Source: Flavobacteriia bacterium
GTDB taxonomy: Bacteria > Bacteroidota > Bacteroidia > Flavobacteriales_D > Crocinitomicaceae
Assembly (NCBI GenBank): GCA_009924735.1
Contig: RFQZ01000002.1
Location: 1 to 64,000 of the forward strand
Direction of reading: 5' to 3'
Length of the DNA stretch: 64,000 nucleotides
Numbering within the stretch: position 1 is the stretch's first letter; each line of letters begins with the position of its first letter. This document shows, piece after piece, positions 52,063-63,487 of the stretch. The translations under genes and the position numbers were made by a program. The notes below the pieces were generated by a model, which saw only the letters and a list, made by a program, of their open reading frames with translations, made no database searches and was not told the DNA's origin.

Positions 52063-53301
52063 ATGTCAATACTTGAAATGAAGGTCCCAAGTCCGGGAGA
52101 ATCCATATCTGAAGTTGAAATCGCACAATGGCTTGTCGCTGAAGGCGATTATGTAATGAAAGACCAAGCCATTGCAGAAGTGGATTCAGACAAAGCAACC
52201 CTGGAATTGCCCGCAGAAGAAAGCGGAATCATTTCCCTTAAAGCCGCTGAAGGAGATGTAGTTAAAGTTGGACAAGTGGTTTGCCTTATTGATACTTCTG
52301 CGCCCGCGCCCGCACAGGTCGAAAAAACCGTAGAAGCAGCCCCAAAAGTAGAAACTGTGGTTGCAGAAGCTGCAAAACCGAATCCTGACCCTGTTAAAAG
52401 TTATGCTTCCGGTACGCCGTCTCCCGCTGCAGCCAAAATTATTTCGGAAAACAACATTCCTGCACAACAAATTCAAGCCACCGGAAAAGAGGGGAGAATT
52501 ACCAAGTCGGATGCTATGAACGCAATGTCCGCTGGATTTAGTACCACCCAAATGCAAGGATGGGGAGGTACTCGAAATCAATCCAAGGAAAAAATGTCCA
52601 TGCTTCGCAGAAAAATCGCCGAAAGATTGGTCGCTGTAAAAAATGAAACAGCAATGCTTACGACCTTTAATGAAGTGGACATGAAGCCGATTATGGATTT
52701 AAGAACCAAATACAAAGATGCGTTTTCAAAACACCACGCAGTCAATCTTGGTTTTATGTCCTTTTTTACAAAAGCGGTGACCGAAGCACTACATCTTTTT
52801 CCTGCTGTGAATGGTCAAATTAGTGGGAATGAAGTAATCTATCATGATTATGCTGACATCGGAATCGCTGTATCTTCCCCCAAAGGGCTTATGGTTCCTG
52901 TACTTCGAAATGCCGAAAGACTTTCACTCGCCGAAATTGAAATGGAAATTAAAAGATTGGCAGTTAAAGCCAGGGATGGAAAAATTACCCCAGAGGACAT
53001 GACAGGCGGGACATTTACCATCACCAATGGTGGTGTTTTCGGTTCCATGCTCTCAACGCCAATCATTAACCCACCACAGTCTGCCATTCTTGGCATGCAT
53101 AACATCGTTGAAAGACCCGTGGCCATAAATGGGAAAGTTGAAATCAGACCGATTATGTACGTAGCGCTTTCCTATGATCACAGAATAATCGATGGTAAAG
53201 AATCAGTTGGGTTCTTGGTAAAGGTCAAAGAAATGCTCGAACAACCAGAAAAAATGCTTTTCGGGTCTAAAGACCCCATTCAAGTTCTGTTAGGATTGTA
53301 A
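52063..53301 (+). CDS. sucB: 2-oxoglutarate dehydrogenase E2 component (dihydrolipoyl succinyltransferase)
   Basis: The 412-residue protein has one N-terminal lipoyl domain (lipoyl lysine K44 in [11 protein letters not shown]), an Ala/Pro/Glu-rich linker, a peripheral subunit-binding domain (~125-165, [12 protein letters not shown]) and a catalytic domain ending in [16 protein letters not shown], with H373 and D377 as the active-site pair. It moves the succinyl group to CoA. It is 5 bases after sucA; the E3 subunit is not in the window. Confidence 0.95.
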   Translation: MSILEMKVPSPGESISEVEIAQWLVAEGDYVMKDQAIAEVDSDKATLELPAEESGIISLKAAEGDVVKVGQVVCLIDTSAPAPAQVEKTVEAAPKVETVVAEAAKPNPDPVKSYASGTPSPAAAKIISENNIPAQQIQATGKEGRITKSDAMNAMSAGFSTTQMQGWGGTRNQSKEKMSMLRRKIAERLVAVKNETAMLTTFNEVDMKPIMDLRTKYKDAFSKHHAVNLGFMSFFTKAVTEALHLFPAVNGQISGNEVIYHDYADIGIAVSSPKGLMVPVLRNAERLSLAEIEMEIKRLAVKARDGKITPEDMTGGTFTITNGGVFGSMLSTPIINPPQSAILGMHNIVERPVAINGKVEIRPIMYVALSYDHRIIDGKESVGFLVKVKEMLEQPEKMLFGSKDPIQVLLGL

Positions 53302-53328
53302 TCATAGACTTAGGTTTAAAACAAAATC

Positions 53329-55593
53329 ATGGCAAAAATTAGAAAACAAGATGCGCTCGATTATCATTCGATGGGTAGACCAGGGAAAATTGAAGTAGTT
53401 CCTACCAAACCCTATTCTTCGCAACGAGACCTATCCTTGGCATATTCTCCAGGGGTAGCCGAACCTTGTCTAAAAATTGCAGAGAATAAAGACGACGTTT
53501 ATAAGTATACAAGCAAATCAAATTTGGTCGCCGTAATCTCAAATGGCACAGCTGTTTTAGGCCTTGGCGACATCGGACCATTGGCGTCAAAGCCAGTAAT
53601 GGAAGGAAAAGGACTCCTTTTCAAAATCTTTGCAGACATCGATGTTTTTGACATTGAAGTAGACGCCAAAGATCCAGAGCTTTTCATTCAAACAGTAAAA
53701 GCCATTGCGCCTACTTTTGGAGGAATCAACTTGGAGGACATCAAAGCACCTGAAGCGTTTGAAATTGAACGCAGATTGAAAGAAGAATTGGATATTCCAA
53801 TTATGCACGATGACCAACATGGTACCGCAATCATATCCGCTGCAGCATTACTTAATGCCTTGGAATTGGCAAGAAAAAGAATCGACAGGGTAAAAATCGT
53901 TGTCTCAGGCGCGGGAGCAGCTGCCCTTTCCTGTGCTAAATTGTATGTATCACTCGGCGCGAAAGTTTCCAATATTTTCATGTACGACTCTAAAGGCCTT
54001 ATGCATGCTGAACGTACAGATTTGGATGAAATGAAAACGTACTACGCGACCCATAAAAAAGACATTCCATTTGACACGGTTTTTAAAGGTGCGGACGTCT
54101 TTTTGGGCTTGTCAAAAGGAGGGTTGGTGACCAAAGAAATGATAAAAAAAATGGCGAAGGATCCCATCGTATTTGCGTTGGCCAATCCAGATCCAGAAAT
54201 TTCTTACAAAGAAGCGACCTCGGTTCGAAAAGACATCATTATGGCAACGGGGCGTTCAGACCATCCGAATCAGGTCAATAACGTTTTGGGTTTTCCTTAC
54301 ATTTTTAGAGGTGCCCTTGATGTTCGGGCAACTACCATCAATGAGGAGATGAAGTTGGCTGCCGTAAAAGCAATTGCCTCTCTTGCCAAAGAAACCATCC
54401 CGGAAGAAGTGATCGAAGCCTATGGTGAAAAAAACATTTCCTTTGGAAGAGATCAAATTATCCCAAAACCCCTCGACCCAAGACTTATTTACTACGTAGC
54501 ACCCGCCGTAGCCAAAGCCGCCATTGATTCGGGTGTGGCAAAGAATCCAATCAAAGATTGGCAGAAATATGAAGAAGAACTCAAAGCGAGGTTAGGATTG
54601 GATAACAAACTGGTAAGAAACATTACCACCAAAGCACAAAGCAATCCCAAAACCGTTGTGTTTGCCGAAGCAGACAATGTCAAAATCCTTAAGGCGGCGC
54701 AAGTGGCGTATGAAGATGGTGTAGCCTTCCCAATTTTATTAGGGGATGTGGATACAATCAACCATCTGATGGAAGAATATGGCGTTGAAATGCCCGATGT
54801 AACCATTATTGACCCCAAAGCAGAAACAGAAGAAGAAAGAAGACTGGCCTTTGGAAAAGAATTCTTCGAACGCAGAAAAAGAAAAGGTCTAACCGAATTT
54901 GAAGCCGTTAAATTAATGCGCGAAAGAAACCACTTCGGTGCAATGATGGTCGATTTAGGAATGGCCGACGCAATGATTACAGGTTTAACCCGCAGCTATA
55001 GGTCCTCAGTACGGCCCCTTCTTCAAATCATTGGATTGGAAAAAGATGTAAAAACCGTTTCTGGTATGTACATCCTGAATACCAAAAGAGGCCCAATGTT
55101 CCTTGCAGATACCACGGTTAACTTAAACCCTAGCGCACAACAAATCGCGGAAATCACAACCAACGTAGCTAAAACCATTCGCAAGCTAAGAATGCAACCA
55201 AAAATTGCACTTTTGAGTTACTCGAATTTCGGTTCCTCCCCAGGTCCTGATGCCGATAAAATGGCAGAAGCGGTAAAAATTCTTCACGAAGAACAACCCA
55301 ACCTGATCGTGGATGGTGAAGTACAAGCAAATTTTGCATTGAATTCAGAATTGTTAAACGAGAAATTTCCGTTTTCCTCCCTCGTTAACAAAGAAGTCAA
55401 TACCCTTATCTTTCCAAATTTGTCTGCGGGAAATATTTCCTATAAATTGCTGCAGCAAATGACAGACAGTGATGCCATCGGACCGATTTTAATCGGTTTG
55501 AGGAAATCAATCCATGTGGTACAACTTGGTGCCTCTGTTCGTGAAATAATAAACATGGTAAAGGTTGCTGTCGTCGATGCCCAAAACAAATAA
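53329..55593 (+). CDS. maeB: NADP-dependent malic enzyme with phosphotransacetylase-like C-terminal domain
   Basis: The 754-residue protein matches the MaeB architecture: a malic domain (~1-430, with SNGTAVLGLGDIGPLA and HDDQHGTAIISAAALLNALE) fused to a phosphotransacetylase-like domain (~430-754) that is usually regulatory and inactive. It converts malate to pyruvate and CO2, making NADPH. It sits 27 bases after sucB, linking it to TCA flux, and 2 bases before ruvA. Confidence 0.95.
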   Translation: MAKIRKQDALDYHSMGRPGKIEVVPTKPYSSQRDLSLAYSPGVAEPCLKIAENKDDVYKYTSKSNLVAVISNGTAVLGLGDIGPLASKPVMEGKGLLFKIFADIDVFDIEVDAKDPELFIQTVKAIAPTFGGINLEDIKAPEAFEIERRLKEELDIPIMHDDQHGTAIISAAALLNALELARKRIDRVKIVVSGAGAAALSCAKLYVSLGAKVSNIFMYDSKGLMHAERTDLDEMKTYYATHKKDIPFDTVFKGADVFLGLSKGGLVTKEMIKKMAKDPIVFALANPDPEISYKEATSVRKDIIMATGRSDHPNQVNNVLGFPYIFRGALDVRATTINEEMKLAAVKAIASLAKETIPEEVIEAYGEKNISFGRDQIIPKPLDPRLIYYVAPAVAKAAIDSGVAKNPIKDWQKYEEELKARLGLDNKLVRNITTKAQSNPKTVVFAEADNVKILKAAQVAYEDGVAFPILLGDVDTINHLMEEYGVEMPDVTIIDPKAETEEERRLAFGKEFFERRKRKGLTEFEAVKLMRERNHFGAMMVDLGMADAMITGLTRSYRSSVRPLLQIIGLEKDVKTVSGMYILNTKRGPMFLADTTVNLNPSAQQIAEITTNVAKTIRKLRMQPKIALLSYSNFGSSPGPDADKMAEAVKILHEEQPNLIVDGEVQANFALNSELLNEKFPFSSLVNKEVNTLIFPNLSAGNISYKLLQQMTDSDAIGPILIGLRKSIHVVQLGASVREIINMVKVAVVDAQNK

Positions 55594-55595
55594 AC

Positions 55596-56171
55596 ATGAT
55601 CGCACAGTTACAAGGTAAATTGATAGAGAAAAATCCAACAGAAGTGGTGCTCGATTGCGGTGGGATTGGTTATGAAGTGAAAATTTCTTTGAACACCTTT
55701 TCTTCGATTGGAAGTGATGAGCATTTAAAACTGTTTACCCGATTGATTGTTCGCGAAGATGCCCACATACTCTATGGATTTTCTTCCAAAGAAGAAAGAG
55801 AAATGTTCAATCATTTAATTTCTGTTTCCGGAATTGGACCCAACATCGCCATGATTATGCTGTCCTCTCTCGTGCCTGCCGAAATTGCTCATGCCATTCA
55901 ATCTGAAGATGTTGTGACCATACAACGCGTTAAAGGAATTGGTGCGAAAACAGCACAACGCGTTATCATTGACCTAAAAGGAAAAGTCCTTAAATACACC
56001 GAAGTTTCTCAAAATATTTCCGCTGTAAACAATACGAATCGTTTTGATGCGTTAACGGCCCTGGTTTCTTTAGGATTCGATCGAAAAACCACAGAAAAAG
56101 CCTTGGAGAAAATAGATTCAGGGGAAGAATCTGTGGAAGTTTTAATTAAAGAAGCACTAAAAGTTTTATAG
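55596..56171 (+). CDS. ruvA: Holliday junction branch migration protein RuvA
   Basis: The 191-residue protein has the OB-fold start (MIAQLQGKLIEKNPTEVVLD), two helix-hairpin-helix motifs (SGIGPNIAMIML and VKGIGAKTAQRVIIDLKGK) and the C-terminal three-helix domain that contacts RuvB. RuvA binds four-way DNA junctions and loads RuvB. Its start is 2 bases after maeB, and its TAG stop overlaps the GTG start of sprA by one base. ruvB is not in the window. Confidence 0.95.
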   Translation: MIAQLQGKLIEKNPTEVVLDCGGIGYEVKISLNTFSSIGSDEHLKLFTRLIVREDAHILYGFSSKEEREMFNHLISVSGIGPNIAMIMLSSLVPAEIAHAIQSEDVVTIQRVKGIGAKTAQRVIIDLKGKVLKYTEVSQNISAVNNTNRFDALTALVSLGFDRKTTEKALEKIDSGEESVEVLIKEALKVL

Positions 56172-59100
56172 TGAACATTGAGATAAGAAATATTCTTTCT
56201 AAGAAATGGGTGTTGGGTTTTCTTGGAACCCTCATGCCTGTTTTTGTGATGATTTCTTTTGCGCAAAATGGTCCAAAACTCCCCTTTCCATTTGGGAATT
56301 CATACAACACTTTCCAAAACGAACAATATCCATTCGACCTTGGAGACCCTTCCTCTTTAAATCAAACCATTGAATACGATCCGACCACAGGACATTATGT
56401 ATTTAAACAAACCTTGGGTGAAGGATTGCTTTTTCGAAATCCGACCTCAATGTCGATGCAAGATTACCTGAATTATAAAAACACACAGTTTCAAGACCAA
56501 AATTGGGAACAGCAAATTGAAGAAGAATCCGTAGTTGGACGCTCCTTTGAATTACCCATTAAAATTGGAAGTAAGGTTTTTGAAAGTATTTTTGGTTCTG
56601 GTGAAATCGTCATTCGCCCGCAAGGAAATGTAGAAGTACAATTGGGAGTAAACCATTCGAGGTATGACAACCCAATCCTTCCCATGAAACAACGGAACAT
56701 TACCCGTTTTGATTTTCAACAGAACATTAACATGGACATCGTGGGGCAAATTGGTACCCGATTAAAAATAGGCGCTAAATACAATACCCAAGCAGCCTTC
56801 GATTTTGAAAACATTTCTAAGTTGGAGCACACAGGAGACGAGGACCAAATCATCCAAAAAATCGCACTCGGAATGGTGAGCCTAAGCCTTCCTACCTCGC
56901 TTATTCAAGGTTCACAAACGCTGTTCGGAGCGAAAACCCAATTGAAATTTGGCAGGTCTACCTTCGATTTGATTTTGGCTCAGTCTAAAGGAAAAAGGCA
57001 AGAAATCAACATCGCTGGAAAATCACAAGTACAAAAGTTTGAATTGACAGCAGATAATTATGAAGCAAATAGGCACTATTTCCTAAACCTTTTTCACCAA
57101 CAAAATTATGACTCGGCCATGGCAAATCTACCAATGGTCAATGCCACCCGTTACATCACACGAATTGAAGTTTGGGTTACCAACAGAACAAACAATACCG
57201 AAAACACCCGAAACATCGTGGCTTTTTCCGACTTAGGAGAAGGTAAAGCACAAAATTGTCAAGGAAATCCCGGTGGATTCGTTTCCGCAGTAGATCCCGA
57301 TAACTCCGCAAATGGCCTCTACAATTGGGCTGCCAATCAACCCCTTATTCGCGGATTCGCCAATGCCGTCAGTGTCCTGAATACCCAAGTATCCACTCCA
57401 GGGCCTTTCCAACAAGCCAAAGACTATGAAAAGGTTGAGAATGCCAGAAAGTTAACAGACCAAGAATACACCTACAACGCATTATTGGGATACATTTCAC
57501 TCAATAACCCACTCAACAACGATGAGGTTTTAGCCGTTTCCTACGAATATACCTATCGAGGTCAAACCTATCAAGTAGGCGAGTTCTCGACCGATGGGGC
57601 AAGTGGGCAACAAGCGCTGATCCTAAAACTTATCAAACCAACCATTACGAGTCCACAGAATAAGATCTGGGACCTCATGATGAAAAATGTCTATTCCATT
57701 GGGGCCTATCAGGTAGACCAAACTGGATTTAAAGTGGACATTTATTATAACAATCCTTCCACAAGTGTTCCCCTTCCCGTGTTTCCAATGGCAGGATTGG
57801 ATGATAAACAAATTGTCACCCTCCTCGATATGGATAAAATCAACCAAAACAACCAACCTTTCTCGGATGGTGTATTTGATTATGTCCCCTTAATTGTCAA
57901 TGGCGCCAAGGTTGAAAATGGAGGAACCATCAACAGGAAAAATGGCCGGATTTATTTTACCACCGTGGAACCTTTTGGGAAAACACTCGCAAAAAGAATG
58001 CTTGAAATAGGCGTTCCACAGCAAACCATCAATGGCATCGCGTTTTATGAATTGTATGATTCAACCAAAACAGCAGCGCAGCAAATCCCAAGTAAAAACA
58101 GATTTATTTTTAAAGGAGAATTCCAATCTTCTGTAAGTTCAGACATCCCCCTAAACGCATTGAATGTTCCACAAGGTGCTGTTTCTGTTACCGCAGGCGG
58201 GATAAAACTTACCGAAAATGTTGACTATACCGTAGACTATAATTTAGGTCGCGTGAAAATCCTGAATACCGGAATTCTTGAATCAAATACGCCGATTAAA
58301 ATTTCAATTGAAAGCAATTCCGTTTTTGGATTTCAGGCCCGCTCCATGATGGGTGGACATTACCAATACCGTTTGAATGACAAAATGAAATTCGGAGCGA
58401 CATGGGTAAGAATGTCTGAAAGACCTGTCACCCAAAAAGTAGATTTTGGCAGTGAACCTTTTAAAAATAATATCCTTGGTGCTGATTTTAGCATTCGTAC
58501 GGATGTTCCCTTCCTGACAAAATTAGTGGACCTTCTGCCTGTCATCTCAACCAACCAAATGTCAACATTCTCGCTTAATGGGGAAGTAGCATATTTGATT
58601 CCGGGCCAACCCAAAGTCATCAATAAGTCTGGAACCTCTTATGTTGATGATTTTGAAGCCAGTCAAAGCTCCATCGACTTGAAATCTGCAACCGCTTGGC
58701 GCTTGGCCTCCATCCCTCAAGGGCAACCCGACTTGTTTCCCGAAGCGTCATCTTCCACACTCAGCGCTGGATTCAAAAGGTCAAAAATGGCCTGGTATTG
58801 CATCGACCCCTTGTTTTATCAAAGCAATAACCTTACCCCTCAACACATAAAGCAAGACGCAACCATGCTCGCTGACAGTCGAATGAGGTTGGTCAATCAA
58901 GTGGATATCTTTCCAAACCAGCAATTGCAATATGGATCCATTCCCAACATTACCGTTTTTGACCTCTTTTATTACCCCAAAGAACGGGGAATGTACAATT
59001 ATGACACCACCAATACCGTAGACACCTCAGGATACTTTACCAATCCAGAAAACCGATGGGGAGGAGTGATGCGTTCATTGGCTACCAATGATTTTGAAAC

Positions 59101-62100
59101 TGCCAATGTCGAGTTTATTCAGTTTTGGGTGTTGGATCCTTTCAATCAAGATGCTGAAAATTCGGATTCTTCAAGCCTTATGAACGGTGGAGATTTGTAT
59201 TTTAACCTTGGGAACGTCTCCGAAGATGTGATTCCGGATTCTAGAAAAGAATATGAAAATGGAATTCCTCCACTCGGACCAAGCATCACCGACAACGTGG
59301 ATACAACTGCATGGGCGCGCGTTTCAAATGAACAAGTAGTCGTCAATGCCTTTGATACAGATCCAGCGGCTCGTTTAAACCAAGACATCGGTTTGGATGG
59401 TTGGAATGACACCGACGAACAATCTGCGTATGCTAATTTTGTGAGTTGGGTTCAAAACAATCCAAATTTATCGTCAGGAGCAAAAGCAAGAATGATTCAA
59501 GATCCATCCAATGATGATTATAATTATTATTTAGATGACAATTTTGATGCTTCAAATGCAGATATTCTTGAACGATACAAACGCTACAATGGGATGGAAG
59601 GAAACTCTCCAACCACCAATATGTCCGACACAGCCAATTCAGCTGGTTACCCCACTCAAGCCACCAACATGCCGGATCTTGAGGACATCAACCAAGACAA
59701 TAACCTTTCAGAATCTGAAGCTTATTTCCAGTATAAAATGAGCATCCGACCTGGAGACATGGTTGTAGGCAAAAATTTTATTACCAATGTTCAAGTGTAT
59801 AACAGTGGGAATAAAACTGAAAAATGGTACCAAGTAAAAATTCCATTGAAAGAATTCCAAAAAAAGGTCAACGGAATCCAAGATTTTAGGTCCATTCGCT
59901 TCATGCGAATTTTTATGAAGGACTTTGACGAACAAATTCAAATGCGTTTTGCGCGTTTAGAGTTGATTCGTGGCGAATGGAGAAGATACTATGATGACCT
60001 TACCCAACCGGGCATTAGCGTTCAACCCGATCCAAATCTTACCACCTTTAACATCGCGGCCGTGAATGTTGAGGAAAACGACCAGCGTACACCCATAAAA
60101 TATGAAGTTCCTCCAGGAATTACGCGTGAAATCGACCCTTCCCAAACCTACCAACGACAAATGAACGAACAGTCATTGGTTTTGGACATTTGTAACCTTC
60201 AGGAGGGAGATGCCCGCGCAGCCTATAAAAATGTAGTCTTCGATGTGAGAACCTACAAAAAACTGAAAATGTTTGTCCATGCCGAAGAGGTTAATCCAAT
60301 GATACCTCTCAATGACAAAGAAGTGACAATGTTTGTTCGTCTTGGAACCGATTTCGTAGACAACTACTACGAATACGAACTTCCATTGTATAAAACGCAA
60401 TGGGGTGCAACTTCTCCAGATGACATTTGGCCTTCAATGAATGACATCGAAATTGTTTTCGACCACTTGCTTGATTTAAAAAAGGAACGAAACAAAAAGT
60501 TGGAAGATGGAACCGCTGGGGTATCAAACCTTTTTGAATATGCAAAAAATGACCCCGCAAATGCTGACCGTAAAATTAAAGTGAAAGGATCCCCAAATCT
60601 ACAATCCATTAAAACCATTATGATTGGTGTTAGAAATCCACTCCAATCAGATCCCAACAACAGTTGGCCAGATGACGGGCAAGCAGAATGCGTAAATGTT
60701 TGGGTAAATGAATTAAGACTCACCGATTTTGTGAGCAATGGGGGAGGCGCCGCAGTCGGGCAAGCCCAATTGCAAGTAGCTGATTTCGCAACCGTCTCCG
60801 CTTCAGGAAATTACTCAGGGATTAATTGGGGCTCCGTTGAAAGCCGTGTGCAGGAACGTCAGCGTAATGCCAAAATGGGCATTGATATGAATTCAAACGT
60901 CCAATTAGGTCAGTTTTTTGGCAAACAAGCCAAGGTATCCCTTCCTTTCTTCTATGGCTATTCCTTGAGCATCATCAATCCTGAATATGACCCATTCAAT
61001 CCAGATATAAAATTGGCAGATTATGACATTGCGACACGCAAGGAAAGAGCAAAACTCGGTCAAGATTTCAATGAAAGAAAATCATATAATTTCACCAATG
61101 TAAGAAAAGAAGCCAAAGCCGGAGCTAAACCTGCCTTTTGGAGGGTGTCAAATTGGTCGGCTAGTTATGCTTATTCAGAAAATTTGAAACGAGATTTTAA
61201 TACAAACTACGACCGAACTAAAAACTACACGGGAGCGCTAAACTATAACTATACCTTCGCTGGAAAACCGATAGAGCCTTTCAAGAAATGGAAACCTGTA
61301 CAAAAATCAAAATGGCTTGCCTTGGTCAAGGACATGAATTTCTACCTGATGCCAAAAAACATAACCTTCACGAATGAACTCTTACGTCTTTACAATGAAC
61401 GCCAAGTAAGGAACAACTTGGTTCCAAATTATGAATTCACTCCAGTATTTTTGAAAAAATTCGATTGGGTTAGGAATTACAGCATTGGCTACGACCTCAC
61501 CAAAAACCTTAAAACTTCCTTTACCGCAACGAATAAATCCATTTTTGTTGAAGGAAACCACCGCGTAGATCGTAAACAGGATGTCATGGCCTTTCAAGAG
61601 TTTAAGGACAGCATTCGATCACAAATGAGTTCTTTTGGTCGAACAATGGATTACAGCCAAAATGTAAATGTTAGCTATACCGTTCCATTTGACAAATTCC
61701 CGCTCACGGATTGGATCACATTGAACGCAAAATATACAGGTACCTACAATTGGCAACGCGCTCCGTTGGCGCAAACAGATTTTGGAAATACCATCCAAAA
61801 CAACCGTAGCATCAACTTGACTTCACAGGCGAATTTTGTAACCTTATACAATAAAATACCCCTCTTTAAGAAAATCCTCTCCGATGGCAGAAATTCCAGA
61901 GGCGCCTTGAATGGAAAAGACAACCAAGGAGGTAAACCAAACCCAGGAGGGAATAAAAAAGTGGAGGAAAAGGCACCTGAGCCTCCTAAACCCGTTGAAG
62001 AAATGACCAAGAAGGAACGTAGAAAATGGGAGAAAGTCCTTCGGAAATTTGAACGTAAGAAAAAGAAAGAGTTGCGAAGACAAAAGAAAGTGAATCCAGC

Positions 62101-63487
62101 AGTAGGTTTCTTGGCAAGGTTAACGATGACCGTAAGGAATGTATCTGGGACCTATACTGTAAATGACGGGACCATTTTACCAGGTTTTAATCAAGAATCC
62201 AGTGTCTTAGGGATGAACGCGAACAACCTCTCTATGGCAGGTTTCGTTTTTGGAAAACAAGGTACCGATGTTTGGGGAAGAGGAAATGGCTATAACATTG
62301 CTCAACAATCTGTAGACAATGGTTGGCTTATCCAAAATGAAAACTTAAACAAGCAGTTTGCAACCACCCACTCCTCAACGTTAAATCTTAGGGGAACCTT
62401 AGAACCGTTGAAGGACCTCAACATTGAAATGAAGTTAAACCGTAATTATGGCTTGAACAGTGGATCGTTCTTCAGGTGGAATGAGACCTCCCAACAGTTT
62501 GAAGGACAAAGTAAATTTGAAACGGCGAACTTAACCTATTCCACCATTACGTGGGGTACTGCATTCATTCGTGACAACAAAGACAAATCTTCGGCTGTGT
62601 TTAACCAAATGTTGGCCAATAGACAAAGTGTATCCCAATTGGTAGGTGCTTCCAATCCCAATTCGTCTATGCTGCCCTCAGGTTTTTATGACGGATATTC
62701 AGGAAGTCAACAAGAAGTTGTCATTGGATCTTTCCTCACAGCCTATGGAAACAGTAAAGTCAATGAAAAAAACATCAACCCAATCAAAAACATGCCTCTG
62801 CCAAATTGGAGCATAACTTACAACGGATTGTCTAAAATGAACTTCGCTAAAAAATTCGTTAAATCCTTTGTCCTTCGACATGGGTACAATTCTACCATTA
62901 CCATGAATGGCATGCAATCCAACATGAGCGCCACCGTAGATGCCAACGGCAACCCAACAGCACTTGACATCAATAACAATATCATTTCTGAACGTCAAGT
63001 TCAAAACATTACCATCAGTGAACAGTTTTCACCGCTCATCGGAATGGATGCTACATGGACCATCCTAGGGCAGGCACTGACAACGAAATTTGAATATAAA
63101 AAGGATCGTCAAGCGACCCTTTCCTTAAACAACAATCAAATTACAGAAGTTAAATCGGATGAAATAGTGATTGGGATGCAAACCAAAATTGTTAAAGTTA
63201 AATTGATTAAAAAATTACCTGCGAACGATTTGAATGCGGGAATCAATTTCTCTTTCCGAGACAATTCTACACTCATTCGCAAAGTTGTGGAGAACACCAA
63301 CCAAGGTACGGCAGGTCAACAAATCATTTCCTTCAAATTGAACATTGACTACAACCTTACACAGAACCTAACGATGTCCTATTTCTACGACCAAAATTTG
63401 AATACACCCAAAGTGGCTACCAGTTATCCAACCGGAAACATTAACACAGGGATCAAGCTTAGGTTTAATTTGGCAGGCGTTCAATAA
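56171..63487 (+). CDS. sprA: Cell-surface protein SprA (Sov family), T9SS outer-membrane translocon
   Basis: SprA forms the 36-strand outer-membrane barrel through which T9SS cargo leaves the cell; in Flavobacterium it is required for gliding. The 2438-residue length is normal for the family. The N-terminal region has a signal segment (FVMISFAQNGP) and typical SprA blocks such as YDPTTGHYVFKQTLGEG, IGTRLKIGAKYNTQ and YVDDFEASQSSIDLKSATAW. A Lys/Pro/Glu-rich charged segment lies at ~1915-1975. The start is a GTG that overlaps the ruvA stop (TAGTG), so expression is probably coupled. It ends with a TAATG overlap to the GNAT gene. Confidence 0.95.
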   Translation: MNIEIRNILSKKWVLGFLGTLMPVFVMISFAQNGPKLPFPFGNSYNTFQNEQYPFDLGDPSSLNQTIEYDPTTGHYVFKQTLGEGLLFRNPTSMSMQDYLNYKNTQFQDQNWEQQIEEESVVGRSFELPIKIGSKVFESIFGSGEIVIRPQGNVEVQLGVNHSRYDNPILPMKQRNITRFDFQQNINMDIVGQIGTRLKIGAKYNTQAAFDFENISKLEHTGDEDQIIQKIALGMVSLSLPTSLIQGSQTLFGAKTQLKFGRSTFDLILAQSKGKRQEINIAGKSQVQKFELTADNYEANRHYFLNLFHQQNYDSAMANLPMVNATRYITRIEVWVTNRTNNTENTRNIVAFSDLGEGKAQNCQGNPGGFVSAVDPDNSANGLYNWAANQPLIRGFANAVSVLNTQVSTPGPFQQAKDYEKVENARKLTDQEYTYNALLGYISLNNPLNNDEVLAVSYEYTYRGQTYQVGEFSTDGASGQQALILKLIKPTITSPQNKIWDLMMKNVYSIGAYQVDQTGFKVDIYYNNPSTSVPLPVFPMAGLDDKQIVTLLDMDKINQNNQPFSDGVFDYVPLIVNGAKVENGGTINRKNGRIYFTTVEPFGKTLAKRMLEIGVPQQTINGIAFYELYDSTKTAAQQIPSKNRFIFKGEFQSSVSSDIPLNALNVPQGAVSVTAGGIKLTENVDYTVDYNLGRVKILNTGILESNTPIKISIESNSVFGFQARSMMGGHYQYRLNDKMKFGATWVRMSERPVTQKVDFGSEPFKNNILGADFSIRTDVPFLTKLVDLLPVISTNQMSTFSLNGEVAYLIPGQPKVINKSGTSYVDDFEASQSSIDLKSATAWRLASIPQGQPDLFPEASSSTLSAGFKRSKMAWYCIDPLFYQSNNLTPQHIKQDATMLADSRMRLVNQVDIFPNQQLQYGSIPNITVFDLFYYPKERGMYNYDTTNTVDTSGYFTNPENRWGGVMRSLATNDFETANVEFIQFWVLDPFNQDAENSDSSSLMNGGDLYFNLGNVSEDVIPDSRKEYENGIPPLGPSITDNVDTTAWARVSNEQVVVNAFDTDPAARLNQDIGLDGWNDTDEQSAYANFVSWVQNNPNLSSGAKARMIQDPSNDDYNYYLDDNFDASNADILERYKRYNGMEGNSPTTNMSDTANSAGYPTQATNMPDLEDINQDNNLSESEAYFQYKMSIRPGDMVVGKNFITNVQVYNSGNKTEKWYQVKIPLKEFQKKVNGIQDFRSIRFMRIFMKDFDEQIQMRFARLELIRGEWRRYYDDLTQPGISVQPDPNLTTFNIAAVNVEENDQRTPIKYEVPPGITREIDPSQTYQRQMNEQSLVLDICNLQEGDARAAYKNVVFDVRTYKKLKMFVHAEEVNPMIPLNDKEVTMFVRLGTDFVDNYYEYELPLYKTQWGATSPDDIWPSMNDIEIVFDHLLDLKKERNKKLEDGTAGVSNLFEYAKNDPANADRKIKVKGSPNLQSIKTIMIGVRNPLQSDPNNSWPDDGQAECVNVWVNELRLTDFVSNGGGAAVGQAQLQVADFATVSASGNYSGINWGSVESRVQERQRNAKMGIDMNSNVQLGQFFGKQAKVSLPFFYGYSLSIINPEYDPFNPDIKLADYDIATRKERAKLGQDFNERKSYNFTNVRKEAKAGAKPAFWRVSNWSASYAYSENLKRDFNTNYDRTKNYTGALNYNYTFAGKPIEPFKKWKPVQKSKWLALVKDMNFYLMPKNITFTNELLRLYNERQVRNNLVPNYEFTPVFLKKFDWVRNYSIGYDLTKNLKTSFTATNKSIFVEGNHRVDRKQDVMAFQEFKDSIRSQMSSFGRTMDYSQNVNVSYTVPFDKFPLTDWITLNAKYTGTYNWQRAPLAQTDFGNTIQNNRSINLTSQANFVTLYNKIPLFKKILSDGRNSRGALNGKDNQGGKPNPGGNKKVEEKAPEPPKPVEEMTKKERRKWEKVLRKFERKKKKELRRQKKVNPAVGFLARLTMTVRNVSGTYTVNDGTILPGFNQESSVLGMNANNLSMAGFVFGKQGTDVWGRGNGYNIAQQSVDNGWLIQNENLNKQFATTHSSTLNLRGTLEPLKDLNIEMKLNRNYGLNSGSFFRWNETSQQFEGQSKFETANLTYSTITWGTAFIRDNKDKSSAVFNQMLANRQSVSQLVGASNPNSSMLPSGFYDGYSGSQQEVVIGSFLTAYGNSKVNEKNINPIKNMPLPNWSITYNGLSKMNFAKKFVKSFVLRHGYNSTITMNGMQSNMSATVDANGNPTALDINNNIISERQVQNITISEQFSPLIGMDATWTILGQALTTKFEYKKDRQATLSLNNNQITEVKSDEIVIGMQTKIVKVKLIKKLPANDLNAGINFSFRDNSTLIRKVVENTNQGTAGQQIISFKLNIDYNLTQNLTMSYFYDQNLNTPKVATSYPTGNINTGIKLRFNLAGVQ

